Assembly: GCA_009885795.1 (NCBI GenBank) | Contig: VFKA01000008.1 | Location: forward strand, 1 to 64,000 | Direction of reading: 5' to 3' | DNA length: 64,000 nucleotides | Source: Rhodospirillales bacterium | Lineage (GTDB): Bacteria > Pseudomonadota > Alphaproteobacteria > Dongiales > Dongiaceae | Shown here: positions 38,412-47,776 of the stretch, one piece after another | Layout: each line of letters opens with the position of its first letter | How positions within the stretch are numbered: position 1 is the first letter of the stretch | Notes under the pieces: model-generated | Seen by the model: only the letters and a program-made list of their open reading frames with translations | What the model was told of the DNA's origin: nothing | Databases searched by the model: none | Program-made: the position numbers and the translations under genes

Positions 38412-39899
38412 TTAGATCTCCGGTCCTAGCGGCATGATCCTGACGCCACGCCGCAGCCGCCGATAGTTCATCTGGCGATGGTCCGCCGGATTGGGGCCCG
38501 GCGCGGCGACGATAAGGATGTCCTCCGCGAGCGCCTGGAAATCGGCCCGGAAATGCACGGTACTCTTGAGCGCCAGGATGCGCTGTCGCGCCGGCTCGAC
38601 GCCCAAATGGCGGAACATGGCCTGGTCGGCCGCTTGTTGCTTTACCGTGCTCAACACGACGCGAACCTCGCTGCCCACGATGTTCAGCAGCGCCATGGGG
38701 CCGAGCCGCATGCGCGAGCCACGGTAGAAGGGGCCCGTCGCCGTGAACGCGCCGTCGCCAAGGCGCTCGACCCGGAAGCGCGCGGCATACGGGCGATGGC
38801 CCGGCAGCCCCGACCAGGCGCCGATCGCCATCTCGACCTCGGCGCCCTCGCCCGCCGCATGCGCCATCGCCGCGCCCCGCGGATCGCAGAGCAACCCCAA
38901 CACCGCGTCGGCGCCGTTGCGGACCAGTGCCTCCAGCAATCCGACCGTATCGGCGTTGGTGCCGGCGCCGGGATTGTCCTGTGTATCGACGAGGATGACG
39001 GGCTTGGCGGCGCCCGCCGATATCTCCATTGCCCGCGTTACGCCTTCGTCGGGTTCGTGGATCGTGCCGTGGAAACTGGATTCGGCGGCCACCACCGCTT
39101 CCGCCAGTTCGTCCGCCGCGGCGTCGGCGATCTTCCGGCTCGCCGCATAGGCGAGGACGGCGGGCCCGCAGGCCGGTATGTCCGCGGGCGGAAACCCCAT
39201 CGCGAAGGATGCCGAAACCAGTCGCCGTTCCAGGGTCTCGAGCAATCCGTAGAGCCCGTCGGCGGGTGCCGTCAGGGTGCTCTGCCACACCAGCGGAATG
39301 AGATAGGGAATCTTGCGCATCGCCCTGGCGGGCGCCCCGTCCCGGCCGATCCGCTCGACGAGTTCCAACGCCCGCGCGCCGGTTTCGGCCATGTCGATAT
39401 GCGGATAAGTTCGAAACGCCACCAGCGCGTCCGCTTCGCGCGCCATCTCGGCGGTGACGTTGGCGTGGAGGTCGAGGCTGGCGACAATCGGCAAAGCCGG
39501 CCCGACCAGCCCACGTATCCGCCGCAACAGCTCGCCTTCTCCGTCCTCGACGTGCTCGGCCACCATCGCCCCGTGGAGGTCGAGATAGAGGGCATCCACC
39601 GGCAGGGAAGCCGCCAGATCGCGCAGCAGCATGTCAACGATGCGCTCATAGGCATCCTTCTCGACGTGGGCGAGCGGCGTCGCCGAGCACCACAGCAGCG
39701 GCGCTATCTCGTGCCTGCCGGCCTTGGCGGCTTCGAGAAACCCCGCCATCGGCAAGTTGATTCCGGCGACCGCTTCTGCAAGCGCCGGCCCGCGCGACAG
39801 CGCCGGCCATGCGTCGGCGCGGTCGAAATCCTCGTATCGTGCCTTGGTCGGCGCGAAGGTGTTGGTCTCGTGCTCGAAACCGCCGACAGCGATGCGCAT
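38412..39899 (-). CDS. M81 family metallopeptidase (MlrC-like)
   Basis: A 495-residue protein of the microcystinase C / M81 family. The start is MRIAVGGFEHETNTFAP. Zinc-site segments are LYLDLHGAMV, SLDLHANVT and YPHIDMAETG. A C-terminal DUF1485-like half follows. There is no signal peptide. MlrC itself cleaves linear cyanobacterial peptides, but most homologues lie in non-degraders and their substrates are unknown. The start overlaps the TPM-protein stop by one base (TGATG). Confidence 0.85.
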   Translation of the reverse strand: MRIAVGGFEHETNTFAPTKARYEDFDRADAWPALSRGPALAEAVAGINLPMAGFLEAAKAGRHEIAPLLWCSATPLAHVEKDAYERIVDMLLRDLAASLPVDALYLDLHGAMVAEHVEDGEGELLRRIRGLVGPALPIVASLDLHANVTAEMAREADALVAFRTYPHIDMAETGARALELVERIGRDGAPARAMRKIPYLIPLVWQSTLTAPADGLYGLLETLERRLVSASFAMGFPPADIPACGPAVLAYAASRKIADAAADELAEAVVAAESSFHGTIHEPDEGVTRAMEISAGAAKPVILVDTQDNPGAGTNADTVGLLEALVRNGADAVLGLLCDPRGAAMAHAAGEGAEVEMAIGAWSGLPGHRPYAARFRVERLGDGAFTATGPFYRGSRMRLGPMALLNIVGSEVRVVLSTVKQQAADQAMFRHLGVEPARQRILALKSTVHFRADFQALAEDILIVAAPGPNPADHRQMNYRRLRRGVRIMPLGPEI

Positions 39900-40519
39900 C
39901 AGTCGATCACCACCAGCGCATCGGGCCGTTCATTGGGGTTACCAGCCGTCGGTGGGCAGTGACGGGCCAGCAGCGCACCCATGGACTCGATCGCGTGTAC
40001 GAACCCGTCGGCGGCGCGTGCCGAACGAACCTCGGTGGTGAATTCGGCCACGATCTTCCGCCATGCCTCCTCGCCGACACGCGCATGGATGCCCTGGTCG
40101 GCGAGAATCTCGACGTAGCGTTCCGCCAACGATACGAATAGCAGCACCCCCGTTCGCTCGGCGGTCTTGCCGAGGCCGAGAGCGAAGAACTGCTCGCGGG
40201 CGAGGCGCCGCGCCTGCGTGACTTGAGCCCTGTTCGAGACGAGCGCCATCGTTGCCATGGGCAACCGAAGAAGCAGTCCCAGGACCGCGAATGCGCCAAG
40301 CTGAATCTGGATTAGGCCGGCAATCGAGTCCGGCCATCCCACGAACCAGAGGACCGCCGGCATAGCCAGCGCCACGGCCGACGCCACAAATAGCGGCTCA
40401 AACAGATAGTCGTCGCTGCGCCGCGCGATGACGGCGACGAATTCGGCGCCGGTGCCCCGTTCCGCGGCGCGCACGGCTTGTACAATGCGTTCCCGATCGG
40501 TGGTGGAGATTCCTACCAT
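39899..40519 (-). CDS. TPM-domain membrane protein
   Basis: A 206-residue protein. An N-terminal TPM segment (ERIVQAVRAAERGTGAEFVAV) is followed by two transmembrane helices at about 45-60 and 70-90. A second conserved stretch contains GVLLFVSLAERYVEILADQGI. The family is linked to LemA and to envelope maintenance, with no proven enzyme activity. It overlaps the preceding TPM gene by 7 bp, giving a lemA-TPM-TPM operon. Confidence 0.82.
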   Translation of the reverse strand: MVGISTTDRERIVQAVRAAERGTGAEFVAVIARRSDDYLFEPLFVASAVALAMPAVLWFVGWPDSIAGLIQIQLGAFAVLGLLLRLPMATMALVSNRAQVTQARRLAREQFFALGLGKTAERTGVLLFVSLAERYVEILADQGIHARVGEEAWRKIVAEFTTEVRSARAADGFVHAIESMGALLARHCPPTAGNPNERPDALVVID

Positions 40520-41238
40520 CGCCCGGATGCTCCGCCGCCGCCGAATGAACCACCACCGCCGCTGAACCCGCCCCCACCGCCGCCGCTGTATCCGCCGCCA
40601 ATGCCGGCGCCGGCCAGCCAGCCACGGCGGCGGCCACCCTTGCTATGTCTCAGGAAGAAGTGGGACAGAACCCCGAAAGCGAAGAAGACGAGAAAAGCGA
40701 ACAGGGCGAAGTTCCACTCGTCTTCCTCCGTCAACTCCTCGGGCTCGTAGGTTCCCGCAATCGCCGCCAGCATGGCATCGACGCCGGCCTCGATCCCTCG
40801 CGCGGGGTCATCTTGCCGGAAGGCCGGAAGGATCCGGCTTTCGATGATGTCGCGGCTGAGGGCGTCGGTGAGCGCGCCTTCGAGGCCGTAGCCGACCTCG
40901 ATGCGGACCTCGCGCTCATTGGGCGCCACGATCAGCAGGGCGCCATTGTCGCGCCCCTCTTGCCCGATCCTCCAGGCGCGGCCGAGCCCGACGCCATAGT
41001 CCTCGATCGGATAACCCTCCAGGGAGTTAAGCGTGACCACGACGACCTGGTTGCTGGTCTCGGATTCATGGGCGCGCAGCTTTTCCTCGATGCGCTGGCG
41101 GGCTTCGTCCGGCAGCAGGCCGGCCTGGTCCACGACCCGGCCGGTCAACACCGGATAATTCGGCTCCGCCTGGCTGGCGGCGGTCGTCAGCGCGACGGCG
41201 ACCGCCACCGCGCCGACAATCTGGAACAATCGATTCAC
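40513..41238 (-). CDS. YgcG-like TPM-domain protein with Gly-rich C-terminus
   Basis: A 241-residue exported protein. The signal peptide covers about the first 25 residues (LFQIVGAVAVAVALTTAASQA). A periplasmic TPM domain has GRVVDQAGLLP and VGYGLEGALTD. One transmembrane helix lies near 175-195 (FALFAFLVFFAFGVLSHFF). A cytoplasmic tail with runs of Gly and Ser follows. It starts with GTG overlapping the lemA stop (GTGA). Glycine-rich tails are typical of this group. Confidence 0.87.
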   Translation of the reverse strand: MNRLFQIVGAVAVAVALTTAASQAEPNYPVLTGRVVDQAGLLPDEARQRIEEKLRAHESETSNQVVVVTLNSLEGYPIEDYGVGLGRAWRIGQEGRDNGALLIVAPNEREVRIEVGYGLEGALTDALSRDIIESRILPAFRQDDPARGIEAGVDAMLAAIAGTYEPEELTEEDEWNFALFAFLVFFAFGVLSHFFLRHSKGGRRRGWLAGAGIGGGYSGGGGGGFSGGGGSFGGGGASGRW

Positions 41239-41864
41239 GAATCCGTGCCGGAGAAATCGACCTTCGGAACCTGTTGGACTTCTTCGCCGACGCTGAAGGT
41301 CTCCTTGACCTTGGCGTCGGGGTAGAGCCACGCCGCCCACCACCGTCCCGGTATCGTTCGCAGCTCGGTGTTGTAGATTCGCACCGCCTCGATGTAATCG
41401 CGCCGCGCCACCGCGATGCGGTTCTCGGTGCCTTCGAGCTGCGATTGCAAGGCGAGGAAGTTCTGGCTGGCCTTGAGGTCGGGATAATTTTCCACCACCG
41501 CCAGCAGGCGCGCGAGCGCCCCGCTCAACGCCGCCTGGTTCTCCTGGAACAGCCTGAAGGCCTCCGGGTTGGTGAGGATGTCGTCCGGCAGCTGCATCCG
41601 CGTCGCCTTGGCGCGCGCCTCGACCACGCCCTCCAACACCTGGCGCTCATGCGCGGCGTAGCCCTTCACCGTCTCGACCAGATTCGGTACGAGATCGGCG
41701 CGGCGCTGGTACTGGTTGAGGACCTGGCTCCAAGCGGCCTTCACCGCCTCGTCGAAGGTCGGGATGTTGTTGACGCCGCAACCGGTGGCAAACAGCAGCG
41801 CCAGAAACGGGACGAGGCGCAGCCAGCGCCCAATGCGGCCCTCATGCTTCGACAGGCTCAGCAT
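41235..41864 (-). CDS. lemA: LemA family lipoprotein
   Basis: A 209-residue LemA protein. Helical arms contain VLNQYQRRADLVPNLVETVKGYAAHE and YNTELRTIPGRWWA. A lipobox ending ATGC near residue 30 suggests an envelope lipoprotein. The only in-frame ATG (41864) lies inside a family-A palindromic repeat, so the first nine residues (MLSLSKHEG) are encoded by repeat DNA and replace the native start. It heads the lemA-TPM-TPM-M81 series. Confidence 0.9.
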   Translation of the reverse strand: MLSLSKHEGRIGRWLRLVPFLALLFATGCGVNNIPTFDEAVKAAWSQVLNQYQRRADLVPNLVETVKGYAAHERQVLEGVVEARAKATRMQLPDDILTNPEAFRLFQENQAALSGALARLLAVVENYPDLKASQNFLALQSQLEGTENRIAVARRDYIEAVRIYNTELRTIPGRWWAAWLYPDAKVKETFSVGEEVQQVPKVDFSGTDS

Positions 41865-41912
41865 GAGGACCTCACCTGAACCTCCTCGTCCTGAGCCTGT
41901 CGAAGGACGAAG
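41841..41912. repeat. Interspersed palindromic repeat, family A copy 3, overlapping lemA start
   Basis: Arms GACAGGCTCAGCATGAGG and CTGAGCCTGTCGAAGGACG, with a longer central part than the other two copies. The left arm covers the first codons of lemA on the minus strand. It lies between ilvD and lemA, which are codirectional. Confidence 0.85.
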
Positions 41913-41913
41913 G

Positions 41914-43647
41914 CTAGATATCCGCGTAAACATGTGTCTCGGCCTTTCCGCCGGGGTGGCAGACGGCGCCATGCTCGGCATCGCCGACGGTTTGGGCATA
42001 GCGCCACAGCGCGCCGGACTGGTGGTCGTGCCGGCGCGGCTTCCAGCCGGCGCGGCGCCGGGTGAGTTCTTCCGCCGACAAATCGACCTCCAGCGTGCCC
42101 TTCTCCGCGTCGATGCGAATGATGTCGCCGTCCTTGAGAAGCCCGATCGGCCCGCCGATTGCGGCCTCCGGTCCGACATGGCCGATGCAGAAGCCGCGCG
42201 TGGCGCCGGAGAACCGTCCGTCGGTGACCAGCGCCACCTTGTCGCCCATGCCCTGGCCATAGATGGCGGCCGTGGTCGCCAGCATCTCGCGCATGCCCGG
42301 CCCGCCGCGCGGGCCCTCGTAACGGATGACCAGCACCTCGCCTTCCTTGTAATCGCGCCGCTCGACGGCGCTATAGGCGTCCTCCTCGCAATCGAAGCAG
42401 CGCGCCGGGCCCGAGAACACCAGCTTCTTCATGCCGGCGACCTTCACGATGGCGCCTTGCGGCGACAGGTTTCCGCGCAAGCCCACGACACCCCCGGTCG
42501 GCGATAGCGGGTTGCCGGTCGGCCGGACCACGTCCTGCCCGGCCGGGAATTCCTGGTTCGCCAAATTCTCGGCGATGGTCTTGCCGGTCACCGTCAGGCA
42601 ATCGCCATGGAGGTAACCGCCGTCGAGCAGCGCCCGCAGCACGATTCCGACACCGCCCACGTCATAGAGGTCCTTGGACACATAGCGCCCGCCCGGCTTC
42701 AGGTCCGCGATGTAGGGCGTCTGCCGGAAAATCCTGCACACCTCGTGCAGGTCGAAATCGATACCCGCCTCGTGCGCGATGGCCGGCAAATGCAGCCCGG
42801 CATTGGTCGAGCCGCCGGTGGCGGCCACCACCATCGCCGCGTTTTCGAGCGCCTTGCGCGTCACGATGTCGCGCGGCCGGATGTTCTTGGCGATCAGCTC
42901 CATGACCGCGCGCCCCGAGGCTTCGGCGTAGGCGTCCCGCGAATCGTAAGGCGCCGGCGCGCCGGCCGAACCGGGCAGCGCCAGGCCGATCGCCTCGGAC
43001 ACGCACGCCATCGTGTTGGCGGTGAACTGGCCGCCGCAGGAACCGGCGGACGGGCATGCCGCGCATTCGATCTCATGAAGCTCGGCCTCCGACATCTTGC
43101 CGGCCGAATGGGCGCCCACCGCCTCGAAGACGTCTTGAACCGTGATATCGCGACCTCGATGCCGGCCCGGCAGGATCGATCCGCCGTACATGAACACCGA
43201 AGGAATGTTGAGGCGCACCATGACCATCATCAGCGCCGGCAGCGATTTGTCGCACCCGGCGAGCCCGACCAGCGCGTCATAGCAATGCCCGCGTACCGTA
43301 AGTTCGGTCGAATCGGCGATGACTTCGCGGCTCACCAGCGACGATTTCATTCCGGCATGGCCCATGGCGATGCCATCGGTGACGGTGATGGTGGTGAATT
43401 CGCGCGGCGTGCCGCCCGCGGCCTTCACCCCCTTCTTCACCACCTGCGCCTGGCGCATCAGCGAAATGTTGCAAGGCGCTGCTTCATTCCAGGTGGTGAC
43501 GACGCCGACGAAGGGTTGGGCGATCTCCGCTTCCGTCATGCCCATCGCGTAATAGAACGCCCGATGCGGCGCGCTCGTCGCGCCCACCGATACATGGCGG
43601 CTCGGCAGTTTTGACTTGTCGAACTTTGTCACCACGGTCATGGCCAT
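41914..43647 (-). CDS. ilvD: Dihydroxy-acid dehydratase
   Basis: A 577-residue Fe-S enzyme of valine, leucine and isoleucine synthesis that dehydrates 2,3-dihydroxy-acids to 2-keto acids. Cluster cysteines lie in [19 protein letters not shown] and [14 protein letters not shown]. The metal-binding DGRFSG near the end is present. The ATG at 43647 ([14 protein letters not shown]) is preferred; a further upstream frame runs through a repeat. The gene stands between two repeats, probably its own unit. Confidence 0.95.
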   Translation of the reverse strand: MAMTVVTKFDKSKLPSRHVSVGATSAPHRAFYYAMGMTEAEIAQPFVGVVTTWNEAAPCNISLMRQAQVVKKGVKAAGGTPREFTTITVTDGIAMGHAGMKSSLVSREVIADSTELTVRGHCYDALVGLAGCDKSLPALMMVMVRLNIPSVFMYGGSILPGRHRGRDITVQDVFEAVGAHSAGKMSEAELHEIECAACPSAGSCGGQFTANTMACVSEAIGLALPGSAGAPAPYDSRDAYAEASGRAVMELIAKNIRPRDIVTRKALENAAMVVAATGGSTNAGLHLPAIAHEAGIDFDLHEVCRIFRQTPYIADLKPGGRYVSKDLYDVGGVGIVLRALLDGGYLHGDCLTVTGKTIAENLANQEFPAGQDVVRPTGNPLSPTGGVVGLRGNLSPQGAIVKVAGMKKLVFSGPARCFDCEEDAYSAVERRDYKEGEVLVIRYEGPRGGPGMREMLATTAAIYGQGMGDKVALVTDGRFSGATRGFCIGHVGPEAAIGGPIGLLKDGDIIRIDAEKGTLEVDLSAEELTRRRAGWKPRRHDHQSGALWRYAQTVGDAEHGAVCHPGGKAETHVYADI

Positions 43648-43724
43648 GCACTCTCGCTGCTGTGGTCGAGAAACGAAGAAACAGATTACCGCCTGGCGCC
43701 GCCGCAAGCCAGCGCAAGATCGTT

Positions 43725-43805
43725 GTTGTCATCGCCGGGCATGACCCGGCGATCCATGGCGCAACGGCGAGATGGATGCCCGGCTCGGGGGCCGGGCATG
43801 ACAAC
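43725..43805. repeat. Interspersed palindromic repeat, family C copy 1
   Basis: Terminal GTTGTCAT/ATGACAAC arms enclose two hairpins, CGCCGGGCATGACCCGGCG and GCCCGGC/GCCGGGC. It lies between the secreted-protein gene and ilvD, which are codirectional. The other copy is at 52187. Confidence 0.85.
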
Positions 43806-43837
43806 AAGGAGAGGCAGTGTCGTCCGATCCCCTAGCT

Positions 43838-44422
43838 TCAACGCGCGGCGACCTGGCGTAGCTGCTGCTGGAGCAGAAAGAACTCCGGCAAGGGCGAAGT
43901 TTCCGTGACCACGATGCTGAAGGTCACCGTTTGCCCCGGCGCGACGGCGCCGCCACTGAACACCATCGCATCGTAGGGTTCGGTAGTCTCATGGGCCGAC
44001 GCGAACCCGCTGGAGGCGAACGGCCGCACGGCGTCGTTGGCTTGGCCGAAGGACAAGCCGTCGCCATAGGTGCTGTGCCGCTGCAAGGTCTCGCGCAGTT
44101 CGAGCTCGTACTGCGTCCAGCGGTCTTCGGTGCGGTTGATGGCGATCTTGGTCAGGGCGAAGCCGACCAAGTGCTGCGTGCCCACGCGATTGCCGAAATC
44201 CGGGCCGAGGCCGCGAATGACCAGAACCGGCTGAATGGGCCCGGTGACTTCCTCGATGACGACGAAGGGGTCGGCCGCCGTGCCGCGCCCGCTCGCCTTG
44301 ACGATGGTGAACCCGCCGAGCTCGTCGCTGAACACCAACCCTTCGATTTCGACCGGCGCGGCCAGCGCCGGCCGAAAGAGACCGGCCGCGACCAACAGGC
44401 AGGCGCAAACGGCGCGGTACAT
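43838..44422 (-). CDS. Secreted protein of unknown function
   Basis: A 194-residue protein with an N-terminal signal peptide (ACLLVAAGLFRPALA, cleavage near 21). The rest is beta-rich and contains GGFTIVKASGRGTAADPF and ITRGLGPDFGNRVG-like turns. I recognise no catalytic motif or named family. It begins at the base after the valS stop codon, so it is almost certainly translated from the valS transcript. A periplasmic location is likely. Confidence 0.72.
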   Translation of the reverse strand: MYRAVCACLLVAAGLFRPALAAPVEIEGLVFSDELGGFTIVKASGRGTAADPFVVIEEVTGPIQPVLVIRGLGPDFGNRVGTQHLVGFALTKIAINRTEDRWTQYELELRETLQRHSTYGDGLSFGQANDAVRPFASSGFASAHETTEPYDAMVFSGGAVAPGQTVTFSIVVTETSPLPEFFLLQQQLRQVAAR

Positions 44423-47104
44423 TCAGACCAGCCGTTCGAGCGCGGCGGCGAGTTTGGCGCGCTCGGCCCCCGCCTCGCCCAGGCGCTGGCGCTGTTCCTC
44501 GACGATCTCGGGGCGGGCCTTGGCGATGAACTCGGCATTGGCGAGCTTGCGCTCCACCTTGCCCATCTCGCCGGTGGCTTTCTCGACCAATTTTTCCAGG
44601 CGCTCGCGCTCGCGCGCGAGATCGACCACCTGTCCGAGCGGCAAGATGACGGTCGCCCCCTCGAGTACGATCTGCACCGATCCGGGCGGCGGCGGCAGGT
44701 CGGTCGCGTCGGCCGAGGCGAGCCTGGCCAGACGCAAGATGAGATCGCGGTGGGTATCGAGCCGGCCGCGCGCGGTGTCGTCGGCTCCGCCAAGCAGGAG
44801 ATCGATCGTCGCGCCCGGCGGCACGTTCATCTCGGATCGGACCGCGCGAACCTCGCCGACGAGGCGCACGACCCAGTCCATTTCGGCGCCGGCGGCCGTA
44901 TCCACGAGCCCGCGATCGGACTTGGGCCACGGCGCCGTGATCAAGGGCGCCGCCGGAGCGGGCGCCAGATGCGACCACAGCTCCTCGGTTATGAATGGGA
45001 CGAACGGATGGAGAAGATGCAGCAACCGCCCCAGGATCCAGGCCGCCGTTGCCTGGGTTTCGCGTTTGGCGTCCGCGTCCGCTCCGGCCAGGACAGGCTT
45101 GGCGAATTCGAGATACCAATCGCAAAACTGGTGCCAGGTGAACTGGTAGAGCGCGCCCGCGGCATCGTTGAACCGGTATCCGGATAGCGCCTCCTCGACC
45201 TTCGCTTGCGCCCCGATGACGGCGCCGACGATCCACCGGTTGAGCGTAAGTTTGCACTGGGACGGCGAAAACGCCGGATCGAAGGCGCAAGCGTTCATCT
45301 GGCAGAACCGGGCCGCGTTCCACAGCTTGGTGGTGAAATTCCTATAACCCTCGACACGGGATTCGGCGAGCCGGATGTCCCGTCCTTGCGCCGCCATCGC
45401 CGCCAGGGTGAAGCGCAGCGCGTCGCAGCCATAGCGGTCGACGAGGTCGAGCGGGTCGATGATGTTGCCCTTGGATTTCGACATCTTCTGGCCGCGCTCG
45501 TCGCGCACCAGCGCGTGAATGTAAACGTCGCGGAACGGCACCTCGCCCATGAAATGCATACCCATCATCATCATGCGCGCGACCCAGAAGAAGATGATGT
45601 CGAACCCGGTGACCAGCGCGGCGCCCGGATAGTAGCGCCGCAGCTCCGGCGTCTCTCGCGGCCAGCCTAGCGTCGAGAACGGCCACAACGCCGAGGAGAA
45701 CCAGGTATCGAGTACGTCCTCGTCGCGCCTGAGTACGGTCGCGCGGCCATAGTGGCGCTCCGCCGCGGCCTGGGCCTCGGCCTCCGTCATCTCGACAAAC
45801 ACAGTGCCATCCGGCCCATACCAGGCCGGAATCTGGTGGCCCCACCAGAGCTGGCGCGAAATGCACCAGGGTTGGATGTTGCGCATCCATTCGAAGAACG
45901 TCGCTTCCCACTGCTTGGGCACGAAGCGCGTGCGTCCTTGCTCCACCGCCTCGATGCAGGGCTTCGCCAGAACCTTCGCGTTGACGTACCACTGATCGGT
46001 CAACCAGGGCTCGATGGCGACGCCGGAACGGTCGCCATGCGGCATCATGATCGTCTTGTCTTCGACGCGATCCACGAGACCGAGCGCGGTCAACTCCGCC
46101 ACGATCTTCTCGCGCGCCGCGTACCGGTCGAGGCCGCGATAGCCTTCGGGCGCGTTCTCGTTCAGCTTGGCGTCGGCGTCGAACACATTGATCGCGGGCA
46201 ACGCATGACGCCGGCCGACCTCGAAATCGTTGAAGTCATGGCCGGGCGTGATCTTCACGGCGCCGCTGCCGGTCTCCGGGTCGGCATATTCGTCGGTGAA
46301 GATCGGCAAAAGCCGCCCGACGATCGGAAGGATGGCGCGGCGCCCGACCAGCTCGCGATAGCGCTCGTCCTTGGGATGGACGGCGATCCCGGTATCGCCC
46401 AGCATCGTCTCCGGCCTGGTCGTGGCGACGATTATAAAAGCGTTTTCAACGCCCTCGATCGGATACTTCAAGTGCCATAGGTGGCCTTTGACCTCGCGCT
46501 GCTGCACTTCGAGGTCCGAGATCGCCGTATGAAACCGCGGATCCCAATTCACCAGGCGCTTATCGCGATAGATTAGACCTTGCTTGTGAAGATCGACGAA
46601 TACCTTGCGGACCGCCAAGGACAAATCGTCGTCCATGGTGAATCGCTCGCGCGACCAGTCGGCCGAAGCGCCCAAGCGGCGAAGCTGTCGGCCGATGGTT
46701 CCGCCCGATACCGCCTTCCACCGCCACACCCGCTCGATGAAGCCGGCGCGATCGAGCAACCCACGATTGCCGCCCTCGCCGGCCGATACGCCGCGGGCAA
46801 GCGCCAAGCCCTCCTTGGCCAGCTCCCGCTCGACGACCATCTGCGTGGCGATGCCCGCATGGTCCATGCCGGGCTGCCACAGCACGTCACGGCCGAGCAT
46901 CCGGTGGTAGCGGATCAAGATGTCCTGAAGCGTCGAATTCAGGGCGTGACCCATATGCAGGCTGCCCGTCACGTTGGGCGGCGGGATCACGATCGCGTAA
47001 GGCGTCTTCGTCGAACCCGGATCGCAGGCGAACGCGCCCGAAGCATCCCAGGCCGCGTACTGCCTGGCCTCGACCTCGGCGGGTCGAAAAGTCTTGTCCA
47101 GCAT
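44423..47104 (-). CDS. valS: Valyl-tRNA synthetase
   Basis: An 893-residue class I synthetase. It has PPPNVTGSLHMGHALN near residue 45, an editing domain, and KMSKSKGNIIDP near 535. A C-terminal coiled coil (REREERLEKLV type) closes the protein. The ATG at 47104 gives MLDKTFRPAEVEARQY, the family start; an in-frame start at 47149 adds 15 unsupported residues. Its order with pcm-like, tolC and popZ-like genes is typical of alphaproteobacteria. Confidence 0.97.
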   Translation of the reverse strand: MLDKTFRPAEVEARQYAAWDASGAFACDPGSTKTPYAIVIPPPNVTGSLHMGHALNSTLQDILIRYHRMLGRDVLWQPGMDHAGIATQMVVERELAKEGLALARGVSAGEGGNRGLLDRAGFIERVWRWKAVSGGTIGRQLRRLGASADWSRERFTMDDDLSLAVRKVFVDLHKQGLIYRDKRLVNWDPRFHTAISDLEVQQREVKGHLWHLKYPIEGVENAFIIVATTRPETMLGDTGIAVHPKDERYRELVGRRAILPIVGRLLPIFTDEYADPETGSGAVKITPGHDFNDFEVGRRHALPAINVFDADAKLNENAPEGYRGLDRYAAREKIVAELTALGLVDRVEDKTIMMPHGDRSGVAIEPWLTDQWYVNAKVLAKPCIEAVEQGRTRFVPKQWEATFFEWMRNIQPWCISRQLWWGHQIPAWYGPDGTVFVEMTEAEAQAAAERHYGRATVLRRDEDVLDTWFSSALWPFSTLGWPRETPELRRYYPGAALVTGFDIIFFWVARMMMMGMHFMGEVPFRDVYIHALVRDERGQKMSKSKGNIIDPLDLVDRYGCDALRFTLAAMAAQGRDIRLAESRVEGYRNFTTKLWNAARFCQMNACAFDPAFSPSQCKLTLNRWIVGAVIGAQAKVEEALSGYRFNDAAGALYQFTWHQFCDWYLEFAKPVLAGADADAKRETQATAAWILGRLLHLLHPFVPFITEELWSHLAPAPAAPLITAPWPKSDRGLVDTAAGAEMDWVVRLVGEVRAVRSEMNVPPGATIDLLLGGADDTARGRLDTHRDLILRLARLASADATDLPPPPGSVQIVLEGATVILPLGQVVDLARERERLEKLVEKATGEMGKVERKLANAEFIAKARPEIVEEQRQRLGEAGAERAKLAAALERLV

Positions 47105-47155
47105 TGACGAGATCGTTGTGTCGCGGGGCGAGCGGTCGGCCGTCGTCAAACGTCC

Positions 47156-47737
47156 CTAGCCCTCGTCGCCGGCCCGTCGCGACAGGCGTTCGATCTCCTG
47201 GCGCACCAGGCGCTCGACAACGGCCGCCAGATTGGCGTCAAGCCATTCCTTCAGCATCGGGGCCATCAGTTCGCGAACCAGGTCCTCCACTGTCCGGCCG
47301 GCGCCGCCAATCGACAGGTCGCGCGCGCGGCTGACCGTGCGTGTGAGTTCGCTCAGCGCTTGCAGCGACGCCGCGGCGGTTGCGGGCGAGACCAACGTCG
47401 CCGGCGCTTCGGCCGGTTGGGCCGGCGGAACGCTCCGCGGCTCGGCTTCGGGTTCGGCTGGCGGCTCGGGCAATGTCTCGGTTGGCATGGCTTGGTCCGA
47501 CAGATTCTCCGGTTTCTCCGATAGGCTCACCACCGATCCATCCTCCGCCACCATCTCGGTCAACAGCAAGACATCCTTGTCGGACTGTTCCGGGTCCGCC
47601 ATGCGCTCCTTGGGCGCTTCGCTTGGCGAATCGCCTCCCTCGGTCGCCGGCGGCGCTCCCTCCTCCGAGATGATTCGCCTGATGGAGGCTAAAATCTCTT
47701 CCATCGACGGCTCGGGTCGCGCTTGCCCGTCACTCAT
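47156..47737 (-). CDS. popZ: PopZ-family (DUF2497) polar organising protein
   Basis: A 193-residue protein with the two hallmarks of PopZ. The N-terminal helix PSMEEILASIRRIISEE binds partners. The C-terminal helices (VEDLVRELMAPMLKEWLDAN and AVVERLVRQEIERLSR) drive oligomerisation. An acidic Pro/Glu-rich spacer of about 80 residues lies between. In Caulobacter PopZ forms polar condensates that anchor ParB-parS. It lies about 50 bp upstream of valS and 39 bp after tolC. Confidence 0.85.
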   Translation of the reverse strand: MSDGQARPEPSMEEILASIRRIISEEGAPPATEGGDSPSEAPKERMADPEQSDKDVLLLTEMVAEDGSVVSLSEKPENLSDQAMPTETLPEPPAEPEAEPRSVPPAQPAEAPATLVSPATAAASLQALSELTRTVSRARDLSIGGAGRTVEDLVRELMAPMLKEWLDANLAAVVERLVRQEIERLSRRAGDEG

Positions 47738-47776
47738 GCGATCATTCCGCCGCCCTAACCAATGCCTGCCGAATCG

